Shown: piece after piece, positions 50,406 to 62,323 of the stretch
Layout of the letters: the number at the start of each line of letters is the position of its first letter
Numbering within the stretch: the stretch's first letter is position 1
Assembly (NCBI GenBank): GCA_036971475.1
Contig: JBAIZL010000023.1
Coordinates: 707,501 to 771,500 of the forward strand
Direction: 5' to 3'
Length of the DNA: 64,000 nucleotides
Source: Prosapia bicincta
Taxonomy: Eukaryota; Arthropoda; Insecta; Hemiptera; Cercopidae
Position numbers and translations under genes: made by a program
The notes under the pieces: model-generated
Seen by the model: the letters and a program-made list of their open reading frames with translations, nothing else
Told to the model about the DNA's origin: nothing
Database searches by the model: none

Positions 50406-52721
50406 CAATCACGTAAAAACTACTGGACCCATTGAGCTGAAATTTTACATTTTTATTTAGAAATTCCGCCAGAAATCGCCACTGGCCTTGAAAAGTCTCT
50501 TAACACTCAATTATCTATGCACCAGCTGTAAAAGCCACTTAAAAACACATGTAAACAGCTGATAGTAATTGTTTGTTGTTATTCATCTTTCGAGATTAGT
50601 TAGATTTTACAAATGTTATGTTACAAGCAGAAGCTTTTCCTCCTTTTGGATTTTCAAAACAATAATCGGTAAGTTTACAAACTATAGTTTGATATATTTA
50701 TTTGGATTTAATTTCAGTAAATTAAATTGAACCCAAATACAAATACAAATTAAATCAATACAAATATACGTGAACCCCGTACGAAGGACGGGTACTCTCC
50801 TAGTTTACTTTTATACTTTCGTATCGTTAGTACGTACAAAGTGCCTTGAAATATAGAGGTACCAAAGCATTACAGCAATTACAGACTATAATTATTATCA
50901 ATTTTGAATTTTAGGGTAAAACCGTTAACATGTATTTCCCGTTCATAATGACAGCTGTGATTAGCTTATAATTAAATCAAATCCCTCGCTACGTTTACAA
51001 TTTCTCCCATTTGTAGTGAATTTCGAATGATTTCGACAGTATTCGGATATTTTCGTCATATCTTTTAAAAGTTAGCGAAAATAGTTCTTTGCTATATAAA
51101 CTTTATATTTAGAAAAAACAGATGTTGTCTCTGGCTTCTTTCAGAATTATTGTGTCATAAGTATTTGTCGAAGACCTTTTTTTTACTTTTAATTTTCATA
51201 TTTTTTAAAACTGTGAGACACTTTATTCAAGTATTTATTTTTGGCTTTTTGCTTGTCAAGTAGAATATCACAAGGGTAACTCAGTGGTTTAGGCTATCCC
51301 TTATAAGGTAGGGAATGCGACATTTTGCAGACTAGAGAAGATGAAGGCGTATCACCAGGTGACCTAGTTGGTTATCTGATTCACCCTTTTGGTGGTTAAG
51401 GAAAAGAAATAAAGGAGCTTCCTGGTACTGGAAATAGAAAACAATCATAGCGCGCATGGGTAGAACTGCTTTTTGAAAATTTTACCTGCGTTATAGAGAG
51501 TATCTCCTATATTTCCTCCTATATACTACCAATAGGGCTACTAAATATATGTATTATTGAAGAACTGTGTTGCACATTTGGAACGAATTGGAAAAATATA
51601 ATTGCCGCTAAATACCTATTTAACAATTTTAAGCCTTTGATGCAGTAATTCTGTCAGAATTTCCTTCCTAGAAGGATTTTGAAAGTTAACTCATACCTGA
51701 AATGCAAAATGTTTATTTAAAACTTCACATTTTAACTCCGAAAATTAGATAAAGTTAGAAATTTTAAATAGAAAGATTATTGCTAATAATCTAAATGCAC
51801 TTCAAATTTAAAGAGCTTCCAATTTAGGTATTTGTACAAGGGTGGTATTTAATAAAGAATCGGGTTCAATGCTTACAAGAAATAATAAGGTTTTTAATTT
51901 TTCATTTCCAACAATTTCACGTAGAGACTCTCTTGAAGTTATGACCTTTGCGCTTTTAGTACATTTGCTTCACGTAAATGATTTGATTGTTGTTTGAGAA
52001 AGTAAGGTTAAACGGCTTTAAAATGAATTTTGCAGTACACTTACTAAACATGTCAATAGCTGTGCCAATTTGCTAATAATAACTTTCCAATTTATTAGAA
52101 ACTCACAACTGTACTTGTTAAAAGCTTTAAGCTATAAATACGTTGAAGGTTGAACCTACAATCGTAATTTAAATATACGATGACGTTGTTGAGCGTGAAT
52201 TTCCATTTCATTTGCAGCGTGTAAAAGTGATTACAGGTCGGTTTAAATCAAAACTCACAGCGCGCTGTACTGTGTAAAGTACGCAATCAGGTTGTGCGTG
52301 CCAGCGTGTACACGACGATCACGCAATGCGGCCGTGCCCACAGACAAAGTAATTTTAAGCGTTTTTGTATATTTAAGCAACCCTTACAACGATGTGTGGA
52401 ATTCAAGCAACGATTAAACAATGATGTGATTACGTCACGTGACTCGATCTCTCAACTTGGTGTAGCCACTTTATACACACAAAAAAAAATACATTTTGAA
52501 AAATTAAACCGACTTGAACTAGTCGGAGAATGAGGGGGGCTTGGTGACCCCGTGGATTTAGCAGCGTCTGACAACACTGGCTACGGGTAGGGCATAGGAT
52601 CAGTGTTTGGCTGTTGTGCTGTTTGCAAAGTGGATGTATTTTGGTTGGCTCGGACATAAAGTGGTTTAGCTCTGGGGTTGAATCAAGGGAGGATTGGCTG
52701 ACTTTTTTCAACAATATTTGC
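50401..52721. other. intergenic, with a possible degenerate SINE
   Basis: Mostly unique. At 51279-51340, GTAACTCAGTGGTTTAGGC followed by GGTAGGGAATGCGACA resembles the A-box/B-box layout of a tRNA-like SINE head, but the B box is not convincing. Frames at 52294-52533 (plus) and 52430-52726 (minus) overlap each other and have no recognised motif. Confidence 0.4.
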
Positions 52722-52770
52722 AACATTCAACGATAATGTAGATGAAAGAAGTATATATATTTCAAAAACT

Positions 52771-52790
52771 CTCTCTCTCTCTATCTCTCT

Positions 52791-52852
<62 letters not shown>

Positions 52853-52881
52853 TTATTTCAAAACTCTCTCTCTATCTCTCT

Positions 52882-52955
<74 letters not shown>

Positions 52956-52957
52956 TT

Positions 52958-53015
<58 letters not shown>

Positions 53016-53022
53016 CTTAAGA
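52771..53022. repeat. three rounds of (CT)n plus (AT)n
   Basis: The pattern TTTCAAAACTCTCTCTC, (CT)n, CCATATAT and (AT)n repeats about three times (from 52762, 52856 and 52954), so the microsatellite block itself was tandemly duplicated at units of about 95 bp. Confidence 0.9.
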
Positions 53023-53400
53023 TTAAATAATATACACTAATTACAGGAATAATTTATTGAAATAATACATTCAAAGCTTTTCGTTGGTTTACATTACCAA
53101 CATCCTCAGGAATTACAATACTAAGAATGATAAAAGAACTGTCTAACAAATATGAAGCTACTAGATAAAGCATTACACAGTTACCAAATCTATTACAATA
53201 TTGCCAAACCTATTCCACTGCTGCCACAACTTTATATACATTGAACATAGTATGGAATTTAGAACGTATTTGAATTTGTTCATCTATCAATTTGTTATCA
53301 ATATTATGCTTGTAAATTTCAAAAGCTTCACATACGTTCATTTTTAACCCTTTATTTATTTCTTTTATAATTTTCATATTATTTATATTAGGATATATTA
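53023..53400 (-). pseudogene. 5'-truncated PLE: endonuclease C-terminus and 3' tail with hammerhead-like motif
   Basis: On the minus strand a frame ends at a stop at 53210-53212. It encodes a PLE-type C-terminus ([26 protein letters not shown]), matching the conserved region after the GIY-YIG domain (compare LLEKYHIYKN in the 43-kb copy). About 100 bp past the stop comes the hammerhead-like motif (53079-53113), and the tail ends near 53023 in (AT)n. Upstream coding sequence is replaced by (TA)n at 53408. The tail matches foldback H3. This is the only place in the window where the ribozyme-like motif is physically linked to recognisable PLE coding sequence in the same orientation. Confidence 0.75.
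53079..53113 (-). ncRNA. hammerhead-like motif in PLE 3' tail
   Basis: On the minus strand: ATTC pairs with GAAT (53079-53082 and 53110-53113). Core CTGAGGA (complement of 53103-53109), T, stem II GTTGG/CCAAC, GAAA, AAGCTT palindrome and T17. Complete except for the extra T after the core. Confidence 0.55.
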
Positions 53401-53405
53401 TATAT

Positions 53406-53407
<2 letters not shown>

Positions 53408-53463
<56 letters not shown>

Positions 53464-53469
53464 AATATA

Positions 53470-53565
<96 letters not shown>
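53408..53565. repeat. (TA)n tracts
   Basis: Two pure TA blocks separated by CAAATATAGGC at about 53462-53472. Confidence 0.97.
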
Positions 53566-53566
<1 letters not shown>

Positions 53567-54038
53567 TAATAGTTCTAGGCATTATTAACTTGTCGAGGTA
53601 GTAAAAAAGAAATAAACCTAACACGAAACGGAGTAGGCCTACATACATGGGAAGAAAGAAATGCTTTTGCTTGTTTTCAGAGTGTAGTAGAGGTTTTGTA
53701 AAGGAATTCAGAATTGTGGGAAGAGAACTCCTCTTCGAAATGGGACAAAGAGGCCCAACTATGTGGTGGCGTCACTGACCAATGTGTCAAAACAATAGCT
53801 GTATTGTTTCCTATAGTAGACTATTACGTAACTGTGTAATTAATGTCCATTTTTATGTGAATAAATAAAGTTTATAATCCTACATAGGTACGGAAAGGGT
53901 TGTTAAAATGTTTTTATTAAACAACTGCTCAGTATTTTACTTGATTTTAGTTAATTTAAAGCCTAATTTGCGAATTAAAATGTAGAGGCGATAGTTCCTC
54001 TTGAAACATTTGAGAGTAATTACAGAAAAAATAGTGTA
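53566..54038 (+). repeat. dispersed repeat C, copy 2 (3' part)
   Basis: Colinear with 45751-46222 from TAATAGTTCTAGGCATTATT onward, with small indels (for example extra GTTTTGTAAAG near 53692). Ends in ATTACAGAAAAAATA like copy 1. Confidence 0.82.
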
Positions 54039-54235
54039 AACATTCAACGATAATATAGATGACTTAACCTAGTTAATATATGTTATAATTTAGGACTAGT
54101 TAGAAAATAATGAGCTAACAATATAACTAAACAAAATAGCTACAAATAACTTTAAACTAGAGTACTAAATGTCTTAAAACTATTGGTTGACGTATAAGGT
54201 CCGGAGAACAATGACGCTACGGGTGGTGAGACATT

Positions 54236-54405
54236 GTGGGGTATCTAAGAGAACTATAGGGTGTGGTTTGAAAATGCGGAGATTTCCAGAAAAATCTCTT
54301 GAGATCCCGAATCTGAGGATAAAGGGCTTTCGGTTCTGTGGAAGAACTTACTGACAAAGGACAGGGTGAATTCTACGAGGGTGAAAGGTTTGATGTAGAT
54401 CGTTA
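54236..54405 (+). repeat. dispersed repeat D, copy 1, left part
   Basis: Homologous to 57447-57625: both contain GGGGTATCTAAG, TGTGGTTTGAAAAT and CCGAATCTGAGG. In the other copy this stretch is open (57429-57671); here stops break the same frame. The right part follows the array at 56165-56505. Confidence 0.75.
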
Positions 54406-56168
54406 TTAGAGAGGTACCGGGAGGAATTAAAGACGGCTCTCGGCTATTAGAGAGGTACCGAGAGGAATTAAAGACGGCTCTCGGCTATTAGGGAGGTACC
54501 GAGAGGAATTAAAGACGGCTCTCGGCTATTAGGGAGGTACCGGGAGGAATTAAAGACGGCTCTCGGCTATTAGGGAGCTACCGGGAGGAATTAAAGACGG
54601 CTCTCGGCTATTAGGGAGGCGCCGGGAGGAATTAAAGACGACTCTCGGCTATTAGGGAGGTACCGGGAGGAATTAAAGACGGCTCTCGGCTATTAGGGAG
54701 GTACCGGGAGGAATTAAAGATGGCTCTCGGCTATTAGGGAGGTACCGGGAGGAATTAAAGACGGCTCTCGGCTATTAGGGAGGTACCGGGAGGAATTAAA
54801 GACGACTCTCGGCTATTAGGGAGGTACCGGGAGGAATTAAAGACGACTCTCGGCTATTAGGGAGGTACCGGGAGGAATTAAAGATGGCTCTCGGCTATTA
54901 GGGAGGTACCGGGAGGAATTAAGGACGGCTCTTGGCTATTAGGGAGGTACCGGGAGGAGTTAAAGACGGCTCTCGGCTATTAGGGAGGTACCGGGAGGAA
55001 TTAAAGACGGCTCTCAGATATTAGGGAGGTACCGGAAGGAATTAAAGATGGCTCTCGGCTATTAGGGAGGTACCGGGAGGAATTAAAGACGGCTCTCGGC
55101 TATTAGGGAGGTACCGGGAGGAATTAAAGACGGCTCTCGGCTATTAGGGAGGTACCGGGAGGAATTAAAGACGGCTCTCGGCTATTAGGGAGGTACCGGG
55201 AGGAATTAAAGACGGCTCTCGGCTATTAGGGAGGTACCGGGAGGAATTAAAGAAGGCTCTCGGCTATTAGGGAGGTACCGGGAGGAATTAAAGACGGCTC
55301 TCGGCTATTAGGGAGGTACCGGGAGGAATTAAAGACGGCTCTCGGATATTAGGGAGGTACCGGAAGGAATTAAAGATGGCTCTCGGCTATTAGGGAGGTA
55401 GCGGGAGGAATTAAAGACGGCTCTCGGCTATTAGGGAGGTACCGGGAGGAATTAAAGACGGCTCTCGGATATTAGGGAGGTACCGGAAGGAATTAAAGAT
55501 GGCTCGCGGCTATTAGGGAGGTAGCGGGAGGAATTAAAGACGGCTCTCGGCTATTAGGGAGGTACCGGGAGGAATTGAAGACGGCTCTCGGCTATTAGGG
55601 AGGTACCGGGAGGAATTAAAGACGGCTCTCGGCTATTAGGGAGGTACCGGGAGGAATTAAAGACGGCTCTCGGCTATTAGGGAGGTACCGGGAGGAATTA
55701 AAGACGGCTCTCGGCTATTAGGGAGTTACCGGGAGGAATGAAAGACGGCTCTCGGCTATTAGGGAGGTACCGGGAGGAATTAAAGACTGCTCTCGGCTAT
55801 TAGGGAGGTACCGGGAGGAATTAAAGACGGCTCTCGGCTATTAGGGAGGTACCGGGAGGAATTAAAGACGGCTCTCGGCTATTAGGGAGGTACCGGGAGG
55901 AATTAAAGACGGCTCTCGGCTATTAGGGAGGTACCGGGAGGAATTAAAGACGGCTCTCGGCTATTAGGGAGCTACCGGGAGGAATTAAAGACGGCTCTCG
56001 GATATTAGGGAGGTACCGGGAGGAATTAAAGACGACTCTCGGCTATTAGGGAGGTACCGGGAGGAATTAAAGACGACTCTCGGCTATTAGGGAGGTACCG
56101 GGAGGAATTAAAGACGGCTCTCGGCTATTACGGAGGTACCGGGAGGAATTAAAGACGGCTCTCGGCTA
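54402..56168. repeat. 41-bp minisatellite, about 43 copies
   Basis: The unit is AGGGAGGTACCGGGAGGAAT followed by TAAAGACGGCTCTCGGCTATT. Variants such as GGATATT paired with CGGAAGGAATTAAAGATGG recur in blocks (near 55010, 55345 and 55465), showing block duplication. The paralogous locus at 57625-57667 has one unit only, so the array grew inside repeat D. Confidence 0.95.
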
Positions 56169-56505
56169 TTTTGACCAATGAGATTTTGAGACGTTTTGCT
56201 ACAAAGTAGTCACCAGGTGAGCTGCGTATGACAGAACATACCATAAGAGTTTTATGTGTATTACTTTAAGAAATGGCGATGTTTACGGATAGGATTCGGA
56301 GACGTTTGAATAACCCCACCCTCTTAGGACAGTGGAATGAAAAGTAAAGACGCTTGCGGAGAAGAAGCTACGGTATTTGACAGAAAACGTTCAGGACGTT
56401 AGACCTTCTGTCGAGAGGGCTGACTTCGATCGGTGAAGCAGATGGCGTAGGACGTTTCAGTATTCATTGCGGTTCTCCTATCTGGAGCCACTGTAACTCA
56501 ATAGA
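56165..56505 (+). repeat. dispersed repeat D, copy 1, right part
   Basis: Matches 57661-57978: GTTTTGCTACAAAGT, AGAGTTTTATGTGTATTACTT, TTTGAATAACCCCA and GGTGAAGCAGATGG occur in the same order. Confidence 0.78.
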
Positions 56506-57261
56506 TGGTCTTCGAAGCGTGAGAGATGTGTAACGAGCTACTGGAGTAAATATGTAACACAAAACATCCTGTTTATAAGAATATAGTAGCATACGTAAAT
56601 ATTCTTGCTGTATATTGAATATTTTCTAACGGGTCTAAGAAAGCCCATTACACTTCAATATGTCACTATAGCTGTTTGAACAACATCTACACTGCAACAA
56701 AGTGTGTACTGTACATTGGCACATAAAGATATCTTTGCTTAACTCTGAACATAAAACAACGGTATATTTAACATGTTGAAAATCTGGAATGTTATAATAA
56801 GGGATTTTTGGCGTGAGTAGAGGTAGAATAAATTAGATATTATTATTAGAAAAAAACTGTTTTGAAAAATCGTATTACTAAATCAATATTAGCCACTTAA
56901 CGTTTTTAAACACCCTAAAATGTATCAAAAATACCGAGTTGCTGATAAAAAAATATTTTTTTGTGGAAGAAACTATTATACTTTTTAAAAAATAATAGTT
57001 AATTAGAAATTAATCACGGACAGGTTTAGCCTGGGCCCTGGCCTTGAGATTCGTGATCCACTTTCCCTTTAAAGTAAAGGGAGAACGGGGGGGGGCAGTT
57101 TAATGTACACTACTTAGGACCTATGAGTGAGAATGTGATCGAATCTGGTCATTGATGGACTACAAACAAGCAATGCAGACGTTACTTATTTTGTAACGCG
57201 GTTTTTCCACACTAACCGACTGATTTTCCCTTCCTGTTCGGTCAGAGCTCATGGTAGATCC

Positions 57262-57263
<2 letters not shown>
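56506..57263. other. intergenic, no gene seen
   Basis: Unique AT-rich sequence with a run of G near 57088. Confidence 0.5.
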
Positions 57264-57311
<48 letters not shown>

Positions 57312-57345
57312 TGCGCGCGTGAGTTCGTGCGTGCGTGTGGGTGGG
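57264..57345. repeat. (GT)n microsatellite
   Basis: About 45 bp of pure TG, then imperfect TG/CG. The minus frame through it is an artefact. Confidence 0.94.
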
Positions 57346-57446
57346 CGGTTGGTTGGTTCTGTTTGTGTGTGCAACGTGTTTTAAAATGATTGTATTAAGC
57401 TTGCTGTCAAAATATGTAATTCGGTTCCTTGTTACTAAGTAATTAT

Positions 57447-57978
57447 ATGGGGTATCTAAGGGCAAACTATAGGTTGTGGTTTGAAAATACAGAGATTTTC
57501 AGAAAAGTCTCTGAGTCCCCGAATCTGAGGGCAAACAGCTTTCGGCTTGTTGAAGAGCTTATCGACAATGGACAAGGTAAATTTCATGATTGTAGGAGAA
57601 TGAAAGAATTAACGTATATTGTTATCAGAGAGGTCCCGAGAGGAATTAAAGACGGCTCTCGGCTATTTTGAGTAATTAGATTTTTAGATGTTTTGCTACA
57701 AAGTGGTCATCAGGAGAGCTGCGTGGGACAGGACAAAACCCAAGAGTTTTATGTGTATTACTTCAAGAGGAATAGACATGTGGGAGAATTTTGAATAACC
57801 CCATTCTCTTAGGGCAGTGGAAGCGTGGAGTGAAAAGTAAAAACGCTTGCGGAAATGAATCCACGTTATTTGACTGATCATGTCAATGAGATTAGGCTTT
57901 TTGTCGAGAGAGCTGACTTCGAACGGTGAAGCAGATGGCCTTAGTATCCACTGCGGTCCTCCAATCCGGAGCCACGGT
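57447..57978 (+). repeat. dispersed repeat D, copy 2, with a single 41-bp unit
   Basis: Same order of blocks as 54236-56505 but with one 41-bp unit (57627-57667). An 80-codon frame at 57429-57671 covers the left part and ends within the unit. I recognise no domain in it. Its counterpart is broken in copy 1, so protein-level conservation is not supported. The family may be an old transposon of unknown class. Confidence 0.72.
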
Positions 57979-60978
57979 GGATATGAAGAAAATTTATCTT
58001 TGTATCCCCAAAACACCTGTTTATCACTTCACAAACTTCTAATTAATTACATTTTAATTTTTACTTTGTGTAGAATTTTTATTGCGTATTAATAATTTTA
58101 TAAGAAGGCTAGATGTGGCAACACTCGATATCAATGTTACTTCTGTATTCAAGACAACGTGAACCTAAAACATGTTTTCGTAACAATACCAAGAAGCCCA
58201 CTCAGATAAAATTACCGTCAGAAAGTAATTTGTTAAGTTATTTCCTTTAGGCTACACCATTTCACTAATAACCTTTCAGTATCAGAAACGATTTCATGTT
58301 TTCCAGATATTCTATTCAAGTATTTTGATTTAATTTTACACCGAATTTCTTTTTTCCGTAATACTCTTTTATCGTCGTAAGCTCGAATAAATAAAGCGAA
58401 TAGTGGCTATTTCATTTTCATAAATTGTTAGACTGATCTGGACAAAACTTTTTAAACGTGTTTTGAACTAATTATATTCCTATGTTTTAATTTTTTTCGT
58501 GTTATGCCAGGTTGTTTTAAACAATTTTTTATTTAGTATATATTTGTTTTTTCGAAACAGATCGATAATATAATTATCTGCGTTTGGGTTTTTACAAAGC
58601 TAAAGATTTTCTAAAGTTATAAAATGGCTTTTTATGTTTTTTCGAGTACAATTATTCTTATTATTTGAAACAATTGTTTAACCTTTGAATATACAGCGGC
58701 GTTTTTAAACAAAATCAAATTTCATTAATCTTAAATTTCCTTAAATAGTGTATGCTTTTTATTATGTCATTACTATGCTAAATTCAAAAATTTTTCACCA
58801 GTATATTTTTTATATACTAATAATTATGAAGAATAGAATAATGTCAACTTAATTTATTTCATATTTTACATAGACTACTTAAATATAGTTATTGAACAAG
58901 TTATTGTAAACGTTGCAAACCACAAATAGAGGGAAACATAGATACATAGATCTATATAACCTCATTTTACAAACTCACACGAAGCTTTGTAAATTCAAAG
59001 TTTCTATAAGACAGAGCAGTATGTAATACTGCATTACGATATTGGTATATAACAAATAGCTACAAAGTATCCGGAAAAACCTTGCTAGAAAAAAGTATTT
59101 GGGTAAAAAAAGCGGAAAACAGAAGTTGTCTAACAATAGCTAACCGGTTGCCGAAGAGAAATACTTGGCTCTATTTTCCTCGTTCATGCAAATTAAAAAA
59201 AGGACGTCATAACCGGATACTCAGTAGATATCAGTATATTGTAATCGCCATGGTTACCACACAATATCATAAATAACCCTCTAGGTTTAAAAATGAATGA
59301 AAATAATAAAATAAACTAGATTAACGGTATCGAATCTTCCTTCACAAACGGACAAAGTGAAAGGAAAGCGAGAACAAACGACACAAGCAAGAAACGAAAA
59401 AAAAGAAAGCGTATAAATAGTAACAAACAAATATAACAGTTTAACATCATATATAAACGTGAAAATGGAAAACTGTAAGGAAATTTGCTTTCCTGTTTGC
59501 CACTAAATATATTAATTATAATATGAAAGAAACTAAAATACAATTTTACTTTATTGACCTAAGTAGGAATCGACTTAGAAAATTATGTCACTTGTTTGTT
59601 TAAGTTTAAATTACTTTTTTTAAAAGATGTGTTCCTATGTAACGTATGTAAGTAGGAAATAATTGGGATTAATTCATTCACTAGTCAGAATTTACAATAA
59701 CATTTTATTGTAGTATTTACCATTAAAATAATAAAACATAATAATTGGGTGAAATAGGTTTTTGAAAGAAAGCTTTTCAATTTTGTGATTTCAATTTTAA
59801 AATAGAATCGATTAACTAAAACGACTTGTTTAATTCTCGACAAAGTTAAAAATTACTCCGCTGTAAAATTTCTGAAACAGAGCATAACTTGACAGAACTT
59901 ATTATGAAATATTATAGTAAAATTGAAGATTTTTTTAAAAGTTGTAGTCATATAGCCTAGGATATTACTGGACGTAGATGCCTGTTACGGTACTCCTCGA
60001 CCCACATGCGTCCTACACACCACTTCACTTTGTTGTCTTGCCCGTCAATCTCTCTTTAATACAATGCAACGATAATTCTAGGTTTTAATTTGACGCAACT
60101 TTAAAATATGCAAAAGTGTCAAACAGATAGAAACGTATTTCCAACTTGTAACGGTATTTAGTGAAACCAGGTTCTTGTAAATAATCGGGCTTTATAAGAA
60201 ACTATACAGACGTCCGGTACGGAAGATGAAGGAAGTTTCAACTGGATTTAATTTTTTGAACCTAGTTATTTCTGCTGATACATATTTGTTTATATTCTGT
60301 TAGGTTAAAATTAAAATTAAATTTATTAAAACAAAGTTCCGTAATGTGTTAAATGCTTGTGATGTGCTCATCTACGAAAATATCAGTAGACGCATCAAAG
60401 TATATATGTATTAGGTGAATACGACCAGTTGTAGACAGTGTAAAAGTTAAGACAACCTTTAATTAGTTGCAAAATATTACTCTGTGCTTTTATTCCAAAC
60501 TGAGGATAATTTGTATTTATTTGAATATATATTAATTTTATTAGTTTTCTAATAATAAAAGATATTTAAATAACAGTTTAGAAGATCACTGACATTATTT
60601 ACGAAAAATAAAAACCACATCACAAAAGTCGGTGCACGAAACATCGTGTCAATGTAACGGTAAAACTCTAGCGTGGTCTGGCTCACAGATACAATCAAAT
60701 AGTGAAGTATTAATCCAATATTTCTCAAAGCTGCAAAGCAGTCGTACCAAAATACCAACTTAAAATTTTATTTATAATAGAATCATTAAAAAATATTTTA
60801 TTAAAAGCAATTGTAAATTTTTTAAAATCTTTTTCCTTTTATTAATGAAATGTTCTTTGTGAATAATTTATTGTAAACCTCTTTTTCTGTAATTAGATTC
60901 CTTATGCCTAGTTTTTATATCGTGTCAATCAAATTGACGCTCTTTCTTATCAATAACATGTTTATTATAGATAAAATG
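57979..60978. other. intergenic, no gene seen
   Basis: Unique AT-rich DNA except about 58975-59095, which resembles 36995-37110. Short frames (59082-59276 plus, 59316-59543 minus, 60549-60758 minus) carry no recognised motif. Confidence 0.5.
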
Positions 60979-62323
60979 TAATAATACAGGGTGTCTAGTG
61001 ACAGGGAAAACCGGGAAAACCTGGAAAAGTCAGGGAATTTTAAGATTCTGGAAAATTCAGGGAAAAGTCAGGGAAAATTTTAAAAAATCGGGAAAATATT
61101 TATTTTGATTAGAAACAAAACTAGTGGCCATTGCTCTCGAATATTTGGTATTGTAAGCCAGCGGTTTAGGGGCAGGGCAGTCAGGAAATAACACTTCTTT
61201 ATTTAGATGCCCATTATTTATTTGATAAGCCCGTTGCTATGACCTCAGGACTTATGTCAATAAATATTAAACGTGTCGAGTTGGTACAGCTGGGAAGTTT
61301 TAGCCTGGACCGTGGCCTTGGGGTGCGCAGTGGTTCTGTTATCATATGGACAGGTGGGGATAACAGATAACTCAGTCTGTTTCTGACCACACAGAACGCT
61401 GTGTAAACATTCGTAGCCAGCTATTTGTCTAGACTCGTGATAGTATGTGTTTTATTTGACGGTGATTATTTTTACACTGTTTATTTCAACATGGAAGGTT
61501 CCGGTTTTCATTGCCGTAGCGGGCAATCACGTCATGCAGATGTCGTCATTACCTTCCCTCCTTCCTTAGGATAAATATAAACTGAAAGATGAAGTGACAG
61601 AAGCAGAGATTATATGGTGCGTGAATTTAGTAATGCAACACTTCTTTACGCAATGCAGAAGGTAGTGTGTGCCTCTTTCCAAGGATGTTCCCTGATAGCA
61701 CCATTGCACAGAACATAAGATTGCGGAAAGATAAAATTCCCTATAGTGTTGTATTCGGTTTATCAAATTATTTTAAATTCAAATTCTAACTATGTAATTG
61801 GCTTTGATGAAAGTTTAAACAAAATATCACAAAGAGCCCAAATGGATTTGAGTGTTAGGTATTGGGATGCAGAGACGGATGAAATGAAAGCTCGATATTT
61901 TGGTTCTGTGTTCCTTACAGACACAAAAGCAAAAGAGTTACTCAATTAGTTTTTAAAAGGTGTTCAAAGTCTGGATTTATCCAAGATCCTTCAGATATCA
62001 ATGGATGGGCCCAATGTAAACTGGGCTTTCTATAGACAGAAAATGACCGAGAAAGATAGAAGAGCAGCTGAGAAGAGGAAAAATAATATTCAGCTGAAGG
62101 AACTGGAAGCTAAAAAAGCAAAAGTGATGTCAGTTGCTACAAAAGAAATAGAACTTATATCTGAAGAGATTGAAAAACTAAAGCAAAAAAGCTAAGACAA
62201 GACAGTTGTATAAATTTGTTTATATTCTAAGTGTTATAAATATAGTGTAAATACAATTTAGAAAAGTCAGGGAAAACTCAGGGAATTTCTTCAAGCTATT
62301 TTACTAGACACCCTGTAATAATA
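60979..62323 (+). mobile_element. hAT DNA transposon, internally deleted, with 8-bp target duplication
   Basis: TAATAATA at 60979-60986 and 62316-62323 is a perfect 8-bp duplication. It flanks an element of 1329 bp (60987-62315) whose ends CAGGGTGTCTAGT are perfect 13-bp inverted repeats. 8-bp duplications and CAGGG ends are hallmarks of hAT elements. Subterminal GTCAGGGAA or TTCAGGGAA words occur several times on the left (61030-61080) and twice on the right (62265-62285), probable transposase-binding repeats. It is much shorter than an autonomous element, and its transposase is reduced to the fragment at 61746-62195. Confidence 0.9.
61746..62195 (+). pseudogene. hAT-type transposase remnant with one in-frame stop and internal deletion
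   Basis: A single frame of 150 codons interrupted only by TAG at 61947-61949. Before the stop lies GFDESLNKISQRAQMDL and RYWDAETDEMKARYFGS. After it come LDLSKILQISMDGPNVNWAF and then a lysine/glutamate-rich likely coiled coil (KDRRAAEKRKNN to EEIEKLKQKS). The SMDGPN region is typical of a group of hAT-like transposases common in invertebrates (from memory, not searched). In those proteins a large domain follows NW; here it jumps to the charged tail, so the middle is deleted. There is no upstream zinc finger and no ATG with a plausible start. It lies inside the hAT ends and cannot make an active transposase. Confidence 0.78.

Larger units (their letters stand above)
52722..54062. mobile_element. 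retroelement-like insertion with 24-bp direct repeats, containing a nested PLE
   Basis: The 24 bp at 52722-52745 recur at 54039-54062 with one mismatch. They enclose repeat C copy 2, which is itself split by microsatellites and a PLE fragment (52771-53565). This fits a target-site duplication of a 5'-truncated retroelement (repeat C) that later received a PLE. Copy 1 at 45728 shows no such duplication at the same points. Confidence 0.65.

Noticed and set aside
50034..50460. Histidine/threonine-rich or cysteine/valine-rich proteins
   Set aside because: Pure (GT)n microsatellite translated in various frames; the same holds at 14735-15012, 44295-44586 and 57160-57465.
51279..51340. tRNA gene
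   Set aside because: Only an A-box-like word is present; there is no acceptor stem or proper B box, so at most a degenerate SINE.
52742..53648. Isoleucine/tyrosine repeat proteins
   Set aside because: Translations of (TA)n and (CT)n tracts.
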